A DNA stretch of 41,680 bases from Paludibacter sp. (GTDB lineage: Bacteria > Bacteroidota > Bacteroidia > Bacteroidales > Paludibacteraceae). Position 1 is the stretch's first letter, and each line of letters begins with the position of its first letter. Of the stretch, positions 1 to 7,291 are shown piece by piece. Position numbers and translations under genes: made by a program. The notes under the pieces are model-generated. The model had not been told where the DNA came from and did not search any database. It worked only from the letters and a program-made list of their open reading frames with translations. The DNA is taken from the NCBI GenBank assembly GCA_030653695.1, contig JAURYY010000028.1:1-41680 (forward strand), in the 5' to 3' direction.

Positions 1-110
1 GACAAATTAGCCCCCGACAAATTAGCCCACTCCAAATTAGCCCACGACAAATTAGCCCCCTCCAAATAAGCCCCCTCCAAATAAGCCCCCGACAAATTAG
101 CCCCCGACAA
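1..110 (-). repeat. 15-bp tandem repeats encoding the pentapeptides
   Basis: About seven units of a 15-bp repeat (minus strand GGGGCTAATTTGTCG with variants) encode the pentapeptides. Units differ mainly at AAT/TAT, TCG/GAG and GGG/TGG. The near-identity at DNA level suggests recent expansion, and the array continues beyond the window edge. Confidence 0.8.
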
Positions 111-299
111 ATCGAACCCCAATCCTACTAAATATAGAACTGCATCCACATTAATATTTCCATTTCCATGCAGCAGCTTGTTCATTTTAGTCTGTTTCAA
201 AATATTGCCTTGTCTCGCGTCAAGCGCCTTGCCGGGCTGCATTTGATTGAGATGATTTGCAAGCACAGGTATCGGGGGTTTAAATTTTAATACGCTCAT
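1..299 (-). CDS. Fibre-like protein with pentapeptide repeats (partial, runs off left edge)
   Basis: The reading frame opens with ATG at 299 and stays open to base 1, so the C-terminus is outside the window. Residues 1 to about 45 contain [13 protein letters not shown], which resembles the DARQGK(V/I)L motif common in phage tail-fibre and receptor-binding proteins. From about residue 63 the protein becomes a run of five-residue repeats of the form A(N/Y)L(S/E)(G/W), the signature of pentapeptide-repeat beta-helices. The start overlaps the stop of the upstream gene (ATGA), so the two are co-translated. By position it is the last visible gene of the late virion operon. I infer a surface fibre or spike. 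A stand-alone pentapeptide protein is the alternative. Confidence 0.7.
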   Translation of the reverse strand, partial: MSVLKFKPPIPVLANHLNQMQPGKALDARQGNILKQTKMNKLLHGNGNINVDAVLYLVGLGFDLSGANLSGAYLEGAYLEGANLSWANLEWANLSGANL

Positions 300-568
300 T
301 GTTTATCGGTGTTAAAATAAAACATTTGAACTAAAACCTTTTTGTTTGCTGCCACACCGGCAAAGATAATATCTGTATCGGAATCGATTACAACATCCGG
401 ATCATTAGCCCAGCTATACGAAGCTCCGGCGGGTAAGGGTATATTGCCGTTCACGGTAGCATCGTCGAGGCCAATATTGGTTAGTTCGATGCTTGTATAG
501 TTTTTTGAATTTACGCGTTTGTTTCCCGTAACTACCATACTATCTGTTGTAGTTTTGTATTTGCTCAT
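296..568 (-). CDS. Hypothetical small beta-rich protein of the late operon
   Basis: A 90-residue protein with no membrane segment. It is rich in Asn, Asp and Val, with alternating hydrophobic residues that suggest an all-beta fold (for example IELTNIG and [11 protein letters not shown]). It sits directly upstream of the fibre-like gene and overlaps its start by ATGA. I do not recognise the family. Its position between a lytic enzyme and a fibre gene suggests a virion or fibre-associated role, which is inference only. Confidence 0.6.
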   Translation of the reverse strand: MSKYKTTTDSMVVTGNKRVNSKNYTSIELTNIGLDDATVNGNIPLPAGASYSWANDPDVVIDSDTDIIFAGVAANKKVLVQMFYFNTDKQ

Positions 569-571
569 TTT

Positions 572-666
572 TTATTGTTGTTTAAAAAATTTATATCCTA
601 AATAAAGCCCCGCACCAATTAATAATAAAGCCCCGGAACTGATACCTACTTTAATAATTACACCGC
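572..666 (-). other. Orphan transmembrane reading frame reachable by -1 frameshift from the lytic transglycosylase
   Basis: Immediately after the 164-residue transglycosylase, the -1 frame encodes SGVIIKVGISSGALLLIGAG followed by LYLGYKFFKQQ and a stop at 572-574. This is a clear membrane helix with a charged tail. The frame has no ATG, GTG or TTG start after its upstream stop. It overlaps the end of the transglycosylase gene at a run of ten A residues (minus strand, opposite T10 at 667-676), a slippery sequence. A -1 slip there would add a C-terminal membrane anchor. Several other proteins of this operon end in such an anchor. A homopolymer sequencing error is the main alternative. Confidence 0.45.
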
Positions 667-1152
667 TTTTTTTTTTAAGTACTTAGCAACATATTGTTCG
701 AACTCGGCAACCGTAATTTTTTTGTCGCCGTTCAGATCAATAATTTTATTGGCATTGGCAACCGTCGCCGCCGTCAATGTAGTGCTTTGTAATATCCAAT
801 CGGACGCTTTGCCTAACATAATGGGGAAAAATGTTACTTTATACAAGTCAAATACTGATTTTATTTTTCCGGCATACCCCTGAAAATATTTATATACGTA
901 ATCAAGCTGTTCAACATTGCTAAGCGATCGTAAATATTCGGTTGTAACTCGCCACGGTTTTACCGTGGACGGCATAAATTGAATTAATCCGGAGGCGCCT
1001 CCATTGGCATTTAATGCCTTTTCGTTTAACCGGCTTTCGGCATACATAACCACCATCAACCAATCGGGGTCAATTGAAAGTTTGAAAGATATACTTTTTA
1101 CTTTTTCGAGAAAAGCAACCTTGTTTGTTTTTACATATTCCTGGTAAATCAT
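658..1152 (-). CDS. Lytic transglycosylase (SLT fold) with C-terminal EF-hand
   Basis: A peptidoglycan-cleaving muramidase-type enzyme of 164 residues. The catalytic Glu is E39 in YAESRLNEKA, followed by the GASGLIQFMPST motif of SLT/goose-lysozyme-like transglycosylases. Residues 139-150 (DLNGDKKITVAE) form a canonical EF-hand calcium loop with ligands at positions 1, 3, 5 and 12. There is no signal peptide. The gene starts inside the upstream gene's stop (TAATG), and its upstream neighbour is a paralogue. Its 3' end has an A10 tract that could shift translation into a membrane-anchor frame. The likely role is local cell-wall opening during virus entry or exit. Confidence 0.85.
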   Translation of the reverse strand: MIYQEYVKTNKVAFLEKVKSISFKLSIDPDWLMVVMYAESRLNEKALNANGGASGLIQFMPSTVKPWRVTTEYLRSLSNVEQLDYVYKYFQGYAGKIKSVFDLYKVTFFPIMLGKASDWILQSTTLTAATVANANKIIDLNGDKKITVAEFEQYVAKYLKKKAV

Positions 1153-1949
1153 TAAGTCATATTTTTTACATAAGTGTTATAAATCCATGTTTCTAACTCG
1201 TTGATAGTAACGGCATAATCTTTATTTAAATCGTACCGTTTATTTTGAGTTGCAAAAGTTTTGGCCGTTACATTACCAAATTTCAGAATCCAGGTTGCAT
1301 CCTTCCCATAGGATATGGGTAGAATGGTTAATTTATATAAATCGTACAGACTAAAAATTTTTCCGGTTTTACCCTTGTAAAATTTATATACGTACGGCAG
1401 TTGTTCGTAATTAGGCATATTGTAGAGTGCATCAACCGATGTACCGTAAGCCTTGGCAGTAGCCGGGGTAAACTGTATTAAACCGGTTGCATTGGTGTAC
1501 GGATTAACAGCCCGATGATTGAAATTACATTCCATATCGAAAATTATCATCAACCAATCGGGATCAATATTTAATAATCGTGAATAATAAAGTACGCTAT
1601 TGATAAAAAGGTTTTTATTTGATTTAACTTTATCGGCATATAAAATATCAACCTGATAACCGACTGATAATTTAACCATTCGGGCGTAACTTTTCACCGT
1701 GTACGAATCTTTATCATTAGCAAGTAAAATTTTCAGGAAACGATCTCCATCGTCAACATGTTTTTTAGCAGCATTGTAATTTACGGAGCTGAAAACCGAT
1801 TTAATTACATTTACAAAATCGACAGTATAATTTCCCCAGCGCGAAACATAAGCGGCCAACGCAATAAGTGCCAAACTCGGAATTTGATACTGTAAAGCAT
1901 AAGCATTTGATGTGCTAACATAGGTATTTACAAATTTTGCTGCTGTCAT
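1152..1949 (-). CDS. Second lytic transglycosylase paralogue with EF-hand
   Basis: A 265-residue protein whose C-terminal 140 residues align with the next gene: NIDPDWLMIIFDMECNF (catalytic E140), NATGLIQFTPATA and an EF-hand-like loop DLNKDYAVTINE at 240-251 with ligands D1, N3, D5 and E12. The extra N-terminal ~125 residues are hydrophobic and aromatic-rich, without a recognised domain. The catalytic Glu is kept but its context (MEC rather than AES) has diverged. The two genes overlap by one base, so this looks like a tandem duplication followed by specialisation, for example entry versus lysis. Function is inferred from motifs. Confidence 0.8.
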   Translation of the reverse strand: MTAAKFVNTYVSTSNAYALQYQIPSLALIALAAYVSRWGNYTVDFVNVIKSVFSSVNYNAAKKHVDDGDRFLKILLANDKDSYTVKSYARMVKLSVGYQVDILYADKVKSNKNLFINSVLYYSRLLNIDPDWLMIIFDMECNFNHRAVNPYTNATGLIQFTPATAKAYGTSVDALYNMPNYEQLPYVYKFYKGKTGKIFSLYDLYKLTILPISYGKDATWILKFGNVTAKTFATQNKRYDLNKDYAVTINELETWIYNTYVKNMT

Positions 1950-1953
1950 GTTA

Positions 1954-2505
1954 TTATTTTAGCATCGAAAAAAGTGTTGCAGCTCCGGTTAACCAAACTA
2001 CCCAATTACTTTTTTTAGGAGTTCCGGGAGTTTCATTAATCAATACATTTACATCCGACAAACGGAACCAGCCCGTAGGCCTGCGATTGCAATAAAACAA
2101 ATTGGCTTCGCACCACAGTACATTTTTGCTATCGGTAAAAGTGTTGCCGGTACATGTCGCTATTTGTCCGGGTCGAACTACTGTTTTGTTTTTCAGTGCG
2201 TTGTATCCGCTTGCTGCTATACTGGTGTTGTAAGACCTGATACTAAGATTATTTTGGATTACCGGTTTGGTAAAAGCCCGGGCAAAAGTGCATTTGATAA
2301 AAACCGGCGCATTAACAATTTCGGGGTTCATATCAATACTTTCATTTTCCCGAACAATAACATCGCTTTCGTAATCGTCATTATCAACCGGGTTATCATT
2401 GTGTTCGGTTCCCGTTTGAGTATCATCGGTTGTATATTCATCGCGGTAATTCTCTAAAGGGTAATCTTCGGGTCTTGTTTGACCTATGTTTTTATGTTTT
2501 TGCAT
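1954..2505 (-). CDS. SH3b-like protein with C-terminal membrane anchor
   Basis: A 183-residue protein. The first ~60 residues are acidic and probably disordered (many D, E, N). Residues ~105-155 (VVRPGQIATCTGNTF, then WCEANLFYC and GWFRLSDVNVL) look like a bacterial SH3-type beta barrel of the kind that binds cell wall. The last ~16 residues (NWVVWLTGAATLFSMLK) form a short membrane helix. It lies 4 bp after the next upstream gene in the late operon. I infer a membrane-attached virion protein that contacts peptidoglycan. The SH3b call is by pattern only. Confidence 0.6.
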   Translation of the reverse strand: MQKHKNIGQTRPEDYPLENYRDEYTTDDTQTGTEHNDNPVDNDDYESDVIVRENESIDMNPEIVNAPVFIKCTFARAFTKPVIQNNLSIRSYNTSIAASGYNALKNKTVVRPGQIATCTGNTFTDSKNVLWCEANLFYCNRRPTGWFRLSDVNVLINETPGTPKKSNWVVWLTGAATLFSMLK

Positions 2506-2510
2506 ACTAT

Positions 2511-3404
2511 TTATTTTTTAGCAATAAAATTGTTAAACTTATCAAAACCCCATATAGCTAAAACCCCGAAACCTAAATATTTAATGGTGTTAAATGTTGA
2601 TTTACCCGATGCGTTGTTTGCTATTTTATTGGCATTAGCGGCATTTTCAGTCTGTAAAAGTTGATATTCGTCCGGAGTAAGTTTTTTCAGTAAAATAGCG
2701 TTTAAATTTTTCGAGTATTTAAAATCTATTTTCGCTTCACTTCTTAACTTTTTACCAATAGAAAAGCCGGCAATGCCTACACCAATTGCAATTAACGCAA
2801 ATACAACGAGAATAACTACATCGTCGACCACAAATACACCTATACGAGGTCTATTCATGAAATCAACTAAATTTTTATTATAAATAGAAAAGTGAGGGGA
2901 TGATGCTTTTTCAATCTTAATTAAGAGCCCTCCTTTTTCGAGTTCTTTATTTCGCGTCATTAATCGAGACTGCAATGTATATAATTGTTCCCTGTCAGTG
3001 GTTGATGCCGGTTTATTTGATTTTTCGAGAATATTAATTATTCGTACCGAAAGAAGATTGTTTTCTAAAATACCCTGATGATATTCAATAATATCAGATA
3101 ATATATTTTCGGAATTTTCAAAACCTGCGTTATTTGACAAATAAAAATGCTTTGGTTCAATATATCCGTAAGTGTACGAATTATTATTCAACTCTACCGG
3201 ATTGGGAAACATAATTTGAATATAAATACCCTTTGAATCGGATGTAAACATACCGGTTATAACTCCGGCAATTACATTTTTATCAATAACAAATCCAGCA
3301 CCAAAGCCGGGATAATTTACAAACACGTTTGTATTGTCATCAATTGCTGCGGCATATTTGCCATAATACTGATTATCAAACTTATTAAATATATTTTCGA
3401 ACAT
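2511..3404 (-). CDS. Two-helix membrane protein of the late operon
   Basis: A 297-residue protein of unknown family. Residues ~25-90 are beta-rich (GFGAGFVIDKNVIAGVITG, YGYIEPKHFYL). A strong membrane helix lies at ~192-216 (VVILVVFALIAIGVGIAGF), and a second hydrophobic segment near the C-terminus (YLGFGVLAIWGFDKF) is followed by KK. The middle is helical and charged. It lies in the late operon between the coiled-coil and SH3b-like genes. An internal-membrane or entry-apparatus protein is plausible, but nothing in the sequence fixes a function. Confidence 0.6.
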   Translation of the reverse strand: MFENIFNKFDNQYYGKYAAAIDDNTNVFVNYPGFGAGFVIDKNVIAGVITGMFTSDSKGIYIQIMFPNPVELNNNSYTYGYIEPKHFYLSNNAGFENSENILSDIIEYHQGILENNLLSVRIINILEKSNKPASTTDREQLYTLQSRLMTRNKELEKGGLLIKIEKASSPHFSIYNKNLVDFMNRPRIGVFVVDDVVILVVFALIAIGVGIAGFSIGKKLRSEAKIDFKYSKNLNAILLKKLTPDEYQLLQTENAANANKIANNASGKSTFNTIKYLGFGVLAIWGFDKFNNFIAKK

Positions 3405-3430
3405 AATATTATTATCTATTTATCTATTTA

Positions 3431-4219
3431 CTATTTTTTCAATAACATAGCTTTAACAGTTGCATAATCTAATTTAATAAATCCGGCATCAATTTTTTGT
3501 CCGGTAGCAGCAAAGTTCGAGATAAACTCAATTACTTGCAAAAAATCGGGATCAGCTTTAACCCATTGTTCCAGGGCTCCGGCTAACCGTTCGTTTTGAT
3601 TGTCATCAGTGGGGGGTTCGGTAGCCGGTTGTATAACTGCTTCGCTTGCTGTGGTAGTTACCGGCTCATAATTTAAATTATAATCCATCCCTGCAATTTG
3701 CATTGATGGCTTTTGCGGTAAAAAACGCTCAGCAATAAAGCCCAGAATTTGCGGTATGTGATCACCAAGTTTAACTATTATTCTGTTCACCGGTGTATTG
3801 ATAGCGTTGATTTGTTGTTTCAAGGCTTCATTCTCTTCTTTGACAGAATCAATTTTGCGCCGGATGCGTTCCTTTTCGAGTTCTTTCGAAATCTCTTCCC
3901 GAACTTCGTCCATCGTAAATTTTCGCTCACCAATTTGATTATTTGGCAACCCATTAACGGCGGCAAAATCCGAAACATTTTTAAACTCTTCGTAAAAATT
4001 ACCTTTGTTACCCACTTTTTGGTTCCCGGCTTTCAGAAAAAATTTAGTGCCTGTACTCAATGACATTGTTTCGCGAAAATTTTTCACATTGTCATCAAAC
4101 AATAAATCTTCATCGGCTTTGAAAACAAATCCGTTATCACCCTCTTTGACCTGGACTGTCCAGTAATGAAGTTTACCGACTTTCAGAAATTTTATAACAT
4201 CTTCAATATTTTGGATCAT
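3431..4219 (-). CDS. Coiled-coil structural protein
   Basis: A 262-residue protein. Residues ~103-142 form a strong coiled coil (MDEVREEISKELEKERIRRK and onward). A beta-rich N-terminal part (YWTVQVKEGDNGFVFKADED) precedes it, and a C-terminal helical part follows a Thr/Glu-rich linker. There is no membrane helix. It begins 2 bp after the stop of the duplicated-domain gene upstream, indicating translational coupling. Possible roles are a scaffold, spike stalk or assembly factor. The family is not recognised. Confidence 0.6.
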   Translation of the reverse strand: MIQNIEDVIKFLKVGKLHYWTVQVKEGDNGFVFKADEDLLFDDNVKNFRETMSLSTGTKFFLKAGNQKVGNKGNFYEEFKNVSDFAAVNGLPNNQIGERKFTMDEVREEISKELEKERIRRKIDSVKEENEALKQQINAINTPVNRIIVKLGDHIPQILGFIAERFLPQKPSMQIAGMDYNLNYEPVTTTASEAVIQPATEPPTDDNQNERLAGALEQWVKADPDFLQVIEFISNFAATGQKIDAGFIKLDYATVKAMLLKK

Positions 4220-4221
4220 AG

Positions 4222-5022
4222 TTACCTCCTTACCGATGCTGTTTCGTCAATTATAGCGTTCAAAAATATAGATTGTAAATCGTCAACAGTACCGTTAAGG
4301 CTTTCGATATACGAGTTTTCAAAATCGAATTGGATGTTCTGCAGCCGATATTGATAATTATAAGTAGTTTGATAAAGTAAGTACAAAGGCACTTGATAAA
4401 AGAAATTCAATCCTTTTCTATTTAAGGTTATGAGTTTGCTCCTTGCCGAAACATCACTTATTCCGGCATTGCCCGAAGGTACTATTTGCGGAAACGAGAG
4501 CAGTAAATTTGAATACCGCTTGCCCCGTAAATTTAAATTTTCAGAAAAATAGGTTTTTAAGCCTTTTAGTTTTATTTCGATCGGTTGAATGGATATTTTA
4601 TTATCCACCCCTACATATCCCCACACGGCGGGCTCATCGTACCAAAAAACAAAATAAATTGACTTCCCTCGTAAAATGTTGAATTCAGTACCGGATAAAT
4701 TAATGTATGATTTCTGAAAATCAATTATTTTATTGATAAATAGATGGTATCCTTTGCGTTGGAATAAATCTAAAGGCATATCCTTTATTAACTCATTTTG
4801 GGTGTTACTCTCTACAAAAGTTGCAGTTAAAAAAGTTTGATACCAAGTTCCAAGAATCTCTTTATTCGTCGGGCTTTTGGTGAGAGTATCAGAGAGACAT
4901 ATATCAATATGTTTGATGCGTTTTTTGCGCAAGTCAATTACATCCGGAAAATATATTTTTTGCGCCGGATTGAGACCGAAATGTATTTCGACGCCAATAG
5001 CGCCACTCACTAACTTATTCAT
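4222..5022 (-). CDS. Virion protein B with an internally duplicated domain (candidate double jelly-roll type)
   Basis: A 266-residue, all-beta-looking protein with two copies of one domain. Each copy begins with a basic header, LRKKRIKHIDI (from ~31) and LRGKRYSNLLL (from ~165), and ends with DFQKSYINLSGT (~101-112) and DFENSYIESLNGT (~233-245). The two headers are ~134 residues apart and the two footers ~132 apart. The gene upstream encodes the same domain twice as well, giving four copies in two adjacent genes. Each domain (~80-110 residues) is the right size for a jelly roll. Paired, duplicated beta domains would suit a capsid or spike, which is an inference that needs a structure prediction. 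Confidence 0.6.
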   Translation of the reverse strand: MNKLVSGAIGVEIHFGLNPAQKIYFPDVIDLRKKRIKHIDICLSDTLTKSPTNKEILGTWYQTFLTATFVESNTQNELIKDMPLDLFQRKGYHLFINKIIDFQKSYINLSGTEFNILRGKSIYFVFWYDEPAVWGYVGVDNKISIQPIEIKLKGLKTYFSENLNLRGKRYSNLLLSFPQIVPSGNAGISDVSARSKLITLNRKGLNFFYQVPLYLLYQTTYNYQYRLQNIQFDFENSYIESLNGTVDDLQSIFLNAIIDETASVRR

Positions 5023-5035
5023 AATAAATAATTGA

Positions 5036-5794
5036 TTAATAAATAAATGTAATTATAGGATTAGCTATGGCACCGGATGTTTGATGATAATATGATTTTT
5101 CGAAATCAATCAACAGATCATCTAACCAAAAGTTTTTAACATCACGAATTTGAAACCATACAGCCGGGATCATATCCAACCGTTTTTTGTTTTTGGTATA
5201 TATATCAAAATAACCCGGTAAAACATATTCAGTATCTGTTTTAATAATGATTTGTTTTATTTTTTTATTTTCGAGTGCATAGCCCGTCATATCCGATAAT
5301 TTAACCGGTTTGTAATCGAGTTTAATAGGGATGTTAAAACTTAACGATCCTGAAACCTCATCGGTGAATCGGCTGAAATTTTCGGTTTGATAAAGCACAT
5401 AAAGAAGCAAATATAAAGGCGATGTTTGAGTGCCTAAATAAGAGATATAACTTTTTTGTAAATCGAGTACGCGATTTATTTTGTATTCGATATAATTATT
5501 TTGACTATAAACACATTCAACATCAATTGTTAAATTTTTGTGCCCAAAATCTTTTATAAAATGTACACCTTTTGCATCGTATAAATTAAAATACAAACTT
5601 AGATTATCGAACTCGATAATTTGAGATATATTATTATCTGATTTTGGCGATTTTATTAAAAGATCTTCGGTAGAGGCAAAAAGGTAAATGCTTTGTATTT
5701 TTTTACCCTTTAGCATGTCATTGTTCAGATAAATGCGTTTATCGTCGGGGTAGAGTGTGGCAGGTATACAAGCGATGTTTTGAATGATTTGCAT
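5036..5794 (-). CDS. Virion protein A with an internally duplicated domain (paralogue of the next gene)
   Basis: A 252-residue protein with two copies of the same domain found in its neighbour. The headers are LKGKKIQSIYL (~28) and LENKKIKQIII (~174), and the footers are LDLQKSYISYLGT (~110-122) and IDFEKSYYHQTSG (~229-241). There is no signal peptide or membrane helix. The spacing to the downstream paralogue is 13 bp. A hairpin-bearing 128-bp gap separates it from the candidate capsid gene upstream, which could set a different expression level. I infer a structural virion protein and do not recognise a named family. Confidence 0.6.
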   Translation of the reverse strand: MQIIQNIACIPATLYPDDKRIYLNNDMLKGKKIQSIYLFASTEDLLIKSPKSDNNISQIIEFDNLSLYFNLYDAKGVHFIKDFGHKNLTIDVECVYSQNNYIEYKINRVLDLQKSYISYLGTQTSPLYLLLYVLYQTENFSRFTDEVSGSLSFNIPIKLDYKPVKLSDMTGYALENKKIKQIIIKTDTEYVLPGYFDIYTKNKKRLDMIPAVWFQIRDVKNFWLDDLLIDFEKSYYHQTSGAIANPIITFIY

Positions 5795-5832
5795 AATGTA
5801 TAATAGTTTGAATAGTTTGAAAAGTTTGAAAA

Positions 5833-5889
5833 AAATCCGTTCCGGTATTTTTGCAATCTCTTATCGAAATTGTACACCGGAACGGATTT
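5833..5889 (-). promoter_or_regulatory. Intergenic stem-loop in the late operon
   Basis: A perfect 14-bp inverted repeat (AAATCCGTTCCGGT at 5833-5846 and its complement at 5876-5889) with a 29-base loop. It sits in the largest gap of the late operon, just after the candidate capsid gene. It could be an attenuator, a processing or stability element, or a recombination relic. A similar ATCCG motif recurs at about 5908-5912, and short TAGTTTGA-like repeats lie at about 5799-5830. Confidence 0.6.
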
Positions 5890-5922
5890 CCGATATTTAC
5901 GAAAAAAATCCGCTTTTTTTTT

Positions 5923-6624
5923 TTAAAAAGCTCCGTTGTACGGATTTTCCGGGCTGTGGCTATCTTCGGTAGTTCCGTTTTCCAACAACCAACCTTCGAT
6001 TAATAAAACTGCGTAAGCGGTACACGAAGCCTCAGCGGCGATGGTACAAGCAGGGAAATCAAGTTGTATGGGTTGTTCTTTGGTGCCGGCAAAAATAATT
6101 TCTTCGGCCAGCGGATACATAATATTGTCCAAATCAAATGCAGGATGAACCGTTGCAACCGCACCCGTGAAAGGTAATGCAGGCTGTCCCCTTGGCACTG
6201 CCAAAAACAACGATGTTGGAAGTTTTGAAATGTTAACTACCTGTCCGGTTTTCATTGTTAAACTGCCATTGTACATAGCATAACCATTCGTGTTGACTAA
6301 ACCCCTCAAACCGGTAGGGTTTGAAGTACCTGTAATAACGGGATACGAATAAATGGGAGCAGTACCCTTGGCGGCGTCCAACTCAACCATCAGAGCCAAC
6401 CCAATGCGGGTTGAAACGAGTAAATCGGTACGTTTCAACAAATTTTCGGTAACATGAGCCAGCGAAGGATCTTTTTTCAGGTTGAAAACATACGAACCTG
6501 TAGAAGCTACAAAAGGAACTACAACGCGTATAATAGCGCGCTGTGGGATGATTCCTTTTTGTTTGTAAAAGCGAGCGGCTTTATCGAAGCGCTCGCGCTG
6601 AAAACGAATATCAATATAATTCAT
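5923..6624 (-). CDS. Candidate major capsid protein
   Basis: A 233-residue protein, mostly short beta strands and Pro/Gly/Thr-rich turns (PVITGTSNPTGLRGLVNTNG, NGSLTMKTGQVVNIS, LPTSLFLAVPRGQPAL). It has a basic N-terminus and no membrane helix or enzymatic motif. It follows a two-helix membrane protein and precedes the twin duplicated-domain genes. Stable beta composition, moderate size, a central late-operon position and a following stem-loop that may limit read-through all suit an abundant capsid protein. No specific capsid family was recognised, so the call is by elimination and context. Confidence 0.45.
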   Translation of the reverse strand: MNYIDIRFQRERFDKAARFYKQKGIIPQRAIIRVVVPFVASTGSYVFNLKKDPSLAHVTENLLKRTDLLVSTRIGLALMVELDAAKGTAPIYSYPVITGTSNPTGLRGLVNTNGYAMYNGSLTMKTGQVVNISKLPTSLFLAVPRGQPALPFTGAVATVHPAFDLDNIMYPLAEEIIFAGTKEQPIQLDFPACTIAAEASCTAYAVLLIEGWLLENGTTEDSHSPENPYNGAF

Positions 6625-6663
6625 TTTTTTTTGTGTTTTTTATAAATGTTAATAAATATTTAA

Positions 6664-7059
6664 TTATTGCATATTTGCCGATGGAAGATTATCGGATTTT
6701 TTGGGTGCAGTTGCATTTCTTACCTGGGTACTTGGCGCCCAGAGTTGACCTACATTGTACTGTCCCGGAATGCCGGTTGTTTTTGGTACTGCGTTAAACC
6801 CCAATTTTGAAGAGATATCAAACTCTTCACTCAATTTGTAACCGCCAATTGCTAACATGGCAGTACTGGCTGATTCAACCATATCGTTTTTAACAACTTC
6901 GGGCAATATAGCCCCAACACCAAGGAGAATGTATCCCATTGTTTTTTCGTCGAGCGTAAGCGCGTGATCTACAACGTTCACGGCCACACCGGTAGCCGAA
7001 GGTATTAATACCCGTACAGCAATCGATTTGAAATCGAATTTTTTACTTGTCTTTTTCAT
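6664..7059 (-). CDS. Small membrane protein of the late operon
   Basis: A 131-residue protein with a Lys-rich N-terminus (MKKTSKKFDFK), then two hydrophobic stretches at ~13-30 (VRVLIPSATGVAVNVV) and ~40-56 (MGYILLGVGAILPEVV), and a polar Pro-rich tail ending in a basic segment. It lies directly upstream of the candidate capsid gene. It could be an internal-membrane virion protein or a holin. The two-helix layout fits either, and no holin family motif is visible. Confidence 0.55.
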   Translation of the reverse strand: MKKTSKKFDFKSIAVRVLIPSATGVAVNVVDHALTLDEKTMGYILLGVGAILPEVVKNDMVESASTAMLAIGGYKLSEEFDISSKLGFNAVPKTTGIPGQYNVGQLWAPSTQVRNATAPKKSDNLPSANMQ

Positions 7060-7083
7060 TTTGCGTAATTTTTTTTTTAGAGA

Positions 7084-7254
7084 TTAAAGACCCTGAATTT
7101 TTTTGCGCAAAGTTGCTTTTTTCGCTGTTTCCGCTTTACGTTTTTTGTTTTCTTTGTCAATTTCCGACCTTTTTTTTAGGTAGTTTTGCATCGTTTCGAC
7201 CGAGGCGGATGCTTTCGGTTTCTTAGGATACTTTTTTAATTTAAGAGCTGCCAT
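7084..7254 (-). CDS. Very basic 56-residue protein
   Basis: A short frame from ATG at 7254 to TAA at 7084. About a third of its residues are Lys or Arg (start MAALKLKKYPKKPKAS), and residues ~18-50 are helical and charged like a short coiled coil. It fits tightly between two late genes in the same direction, each with an A-rich leader, which supports it as a true gene. Small Lys-rich proteins in virion operons often bind genome DNA or bridge capsid to membrane lipid. That role is inference. Confidence 0.6.
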   Translation of the reverse strand: MAALKLKKYPKKPKASASVETMQNYLKKRSEIDKENKKRKAETAKKATLRKKIQGL

Positions 7255-7291
7255 TTTTTTTTGATTTGTTAAATTAATAATAAGGAGTTTT

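Noticed and set aside
2164-2664. Plus-strand open frames inside the late operon
   Set aside because: They are antisense shadows of the minus-strand genes, without leaders or recognisable domains.
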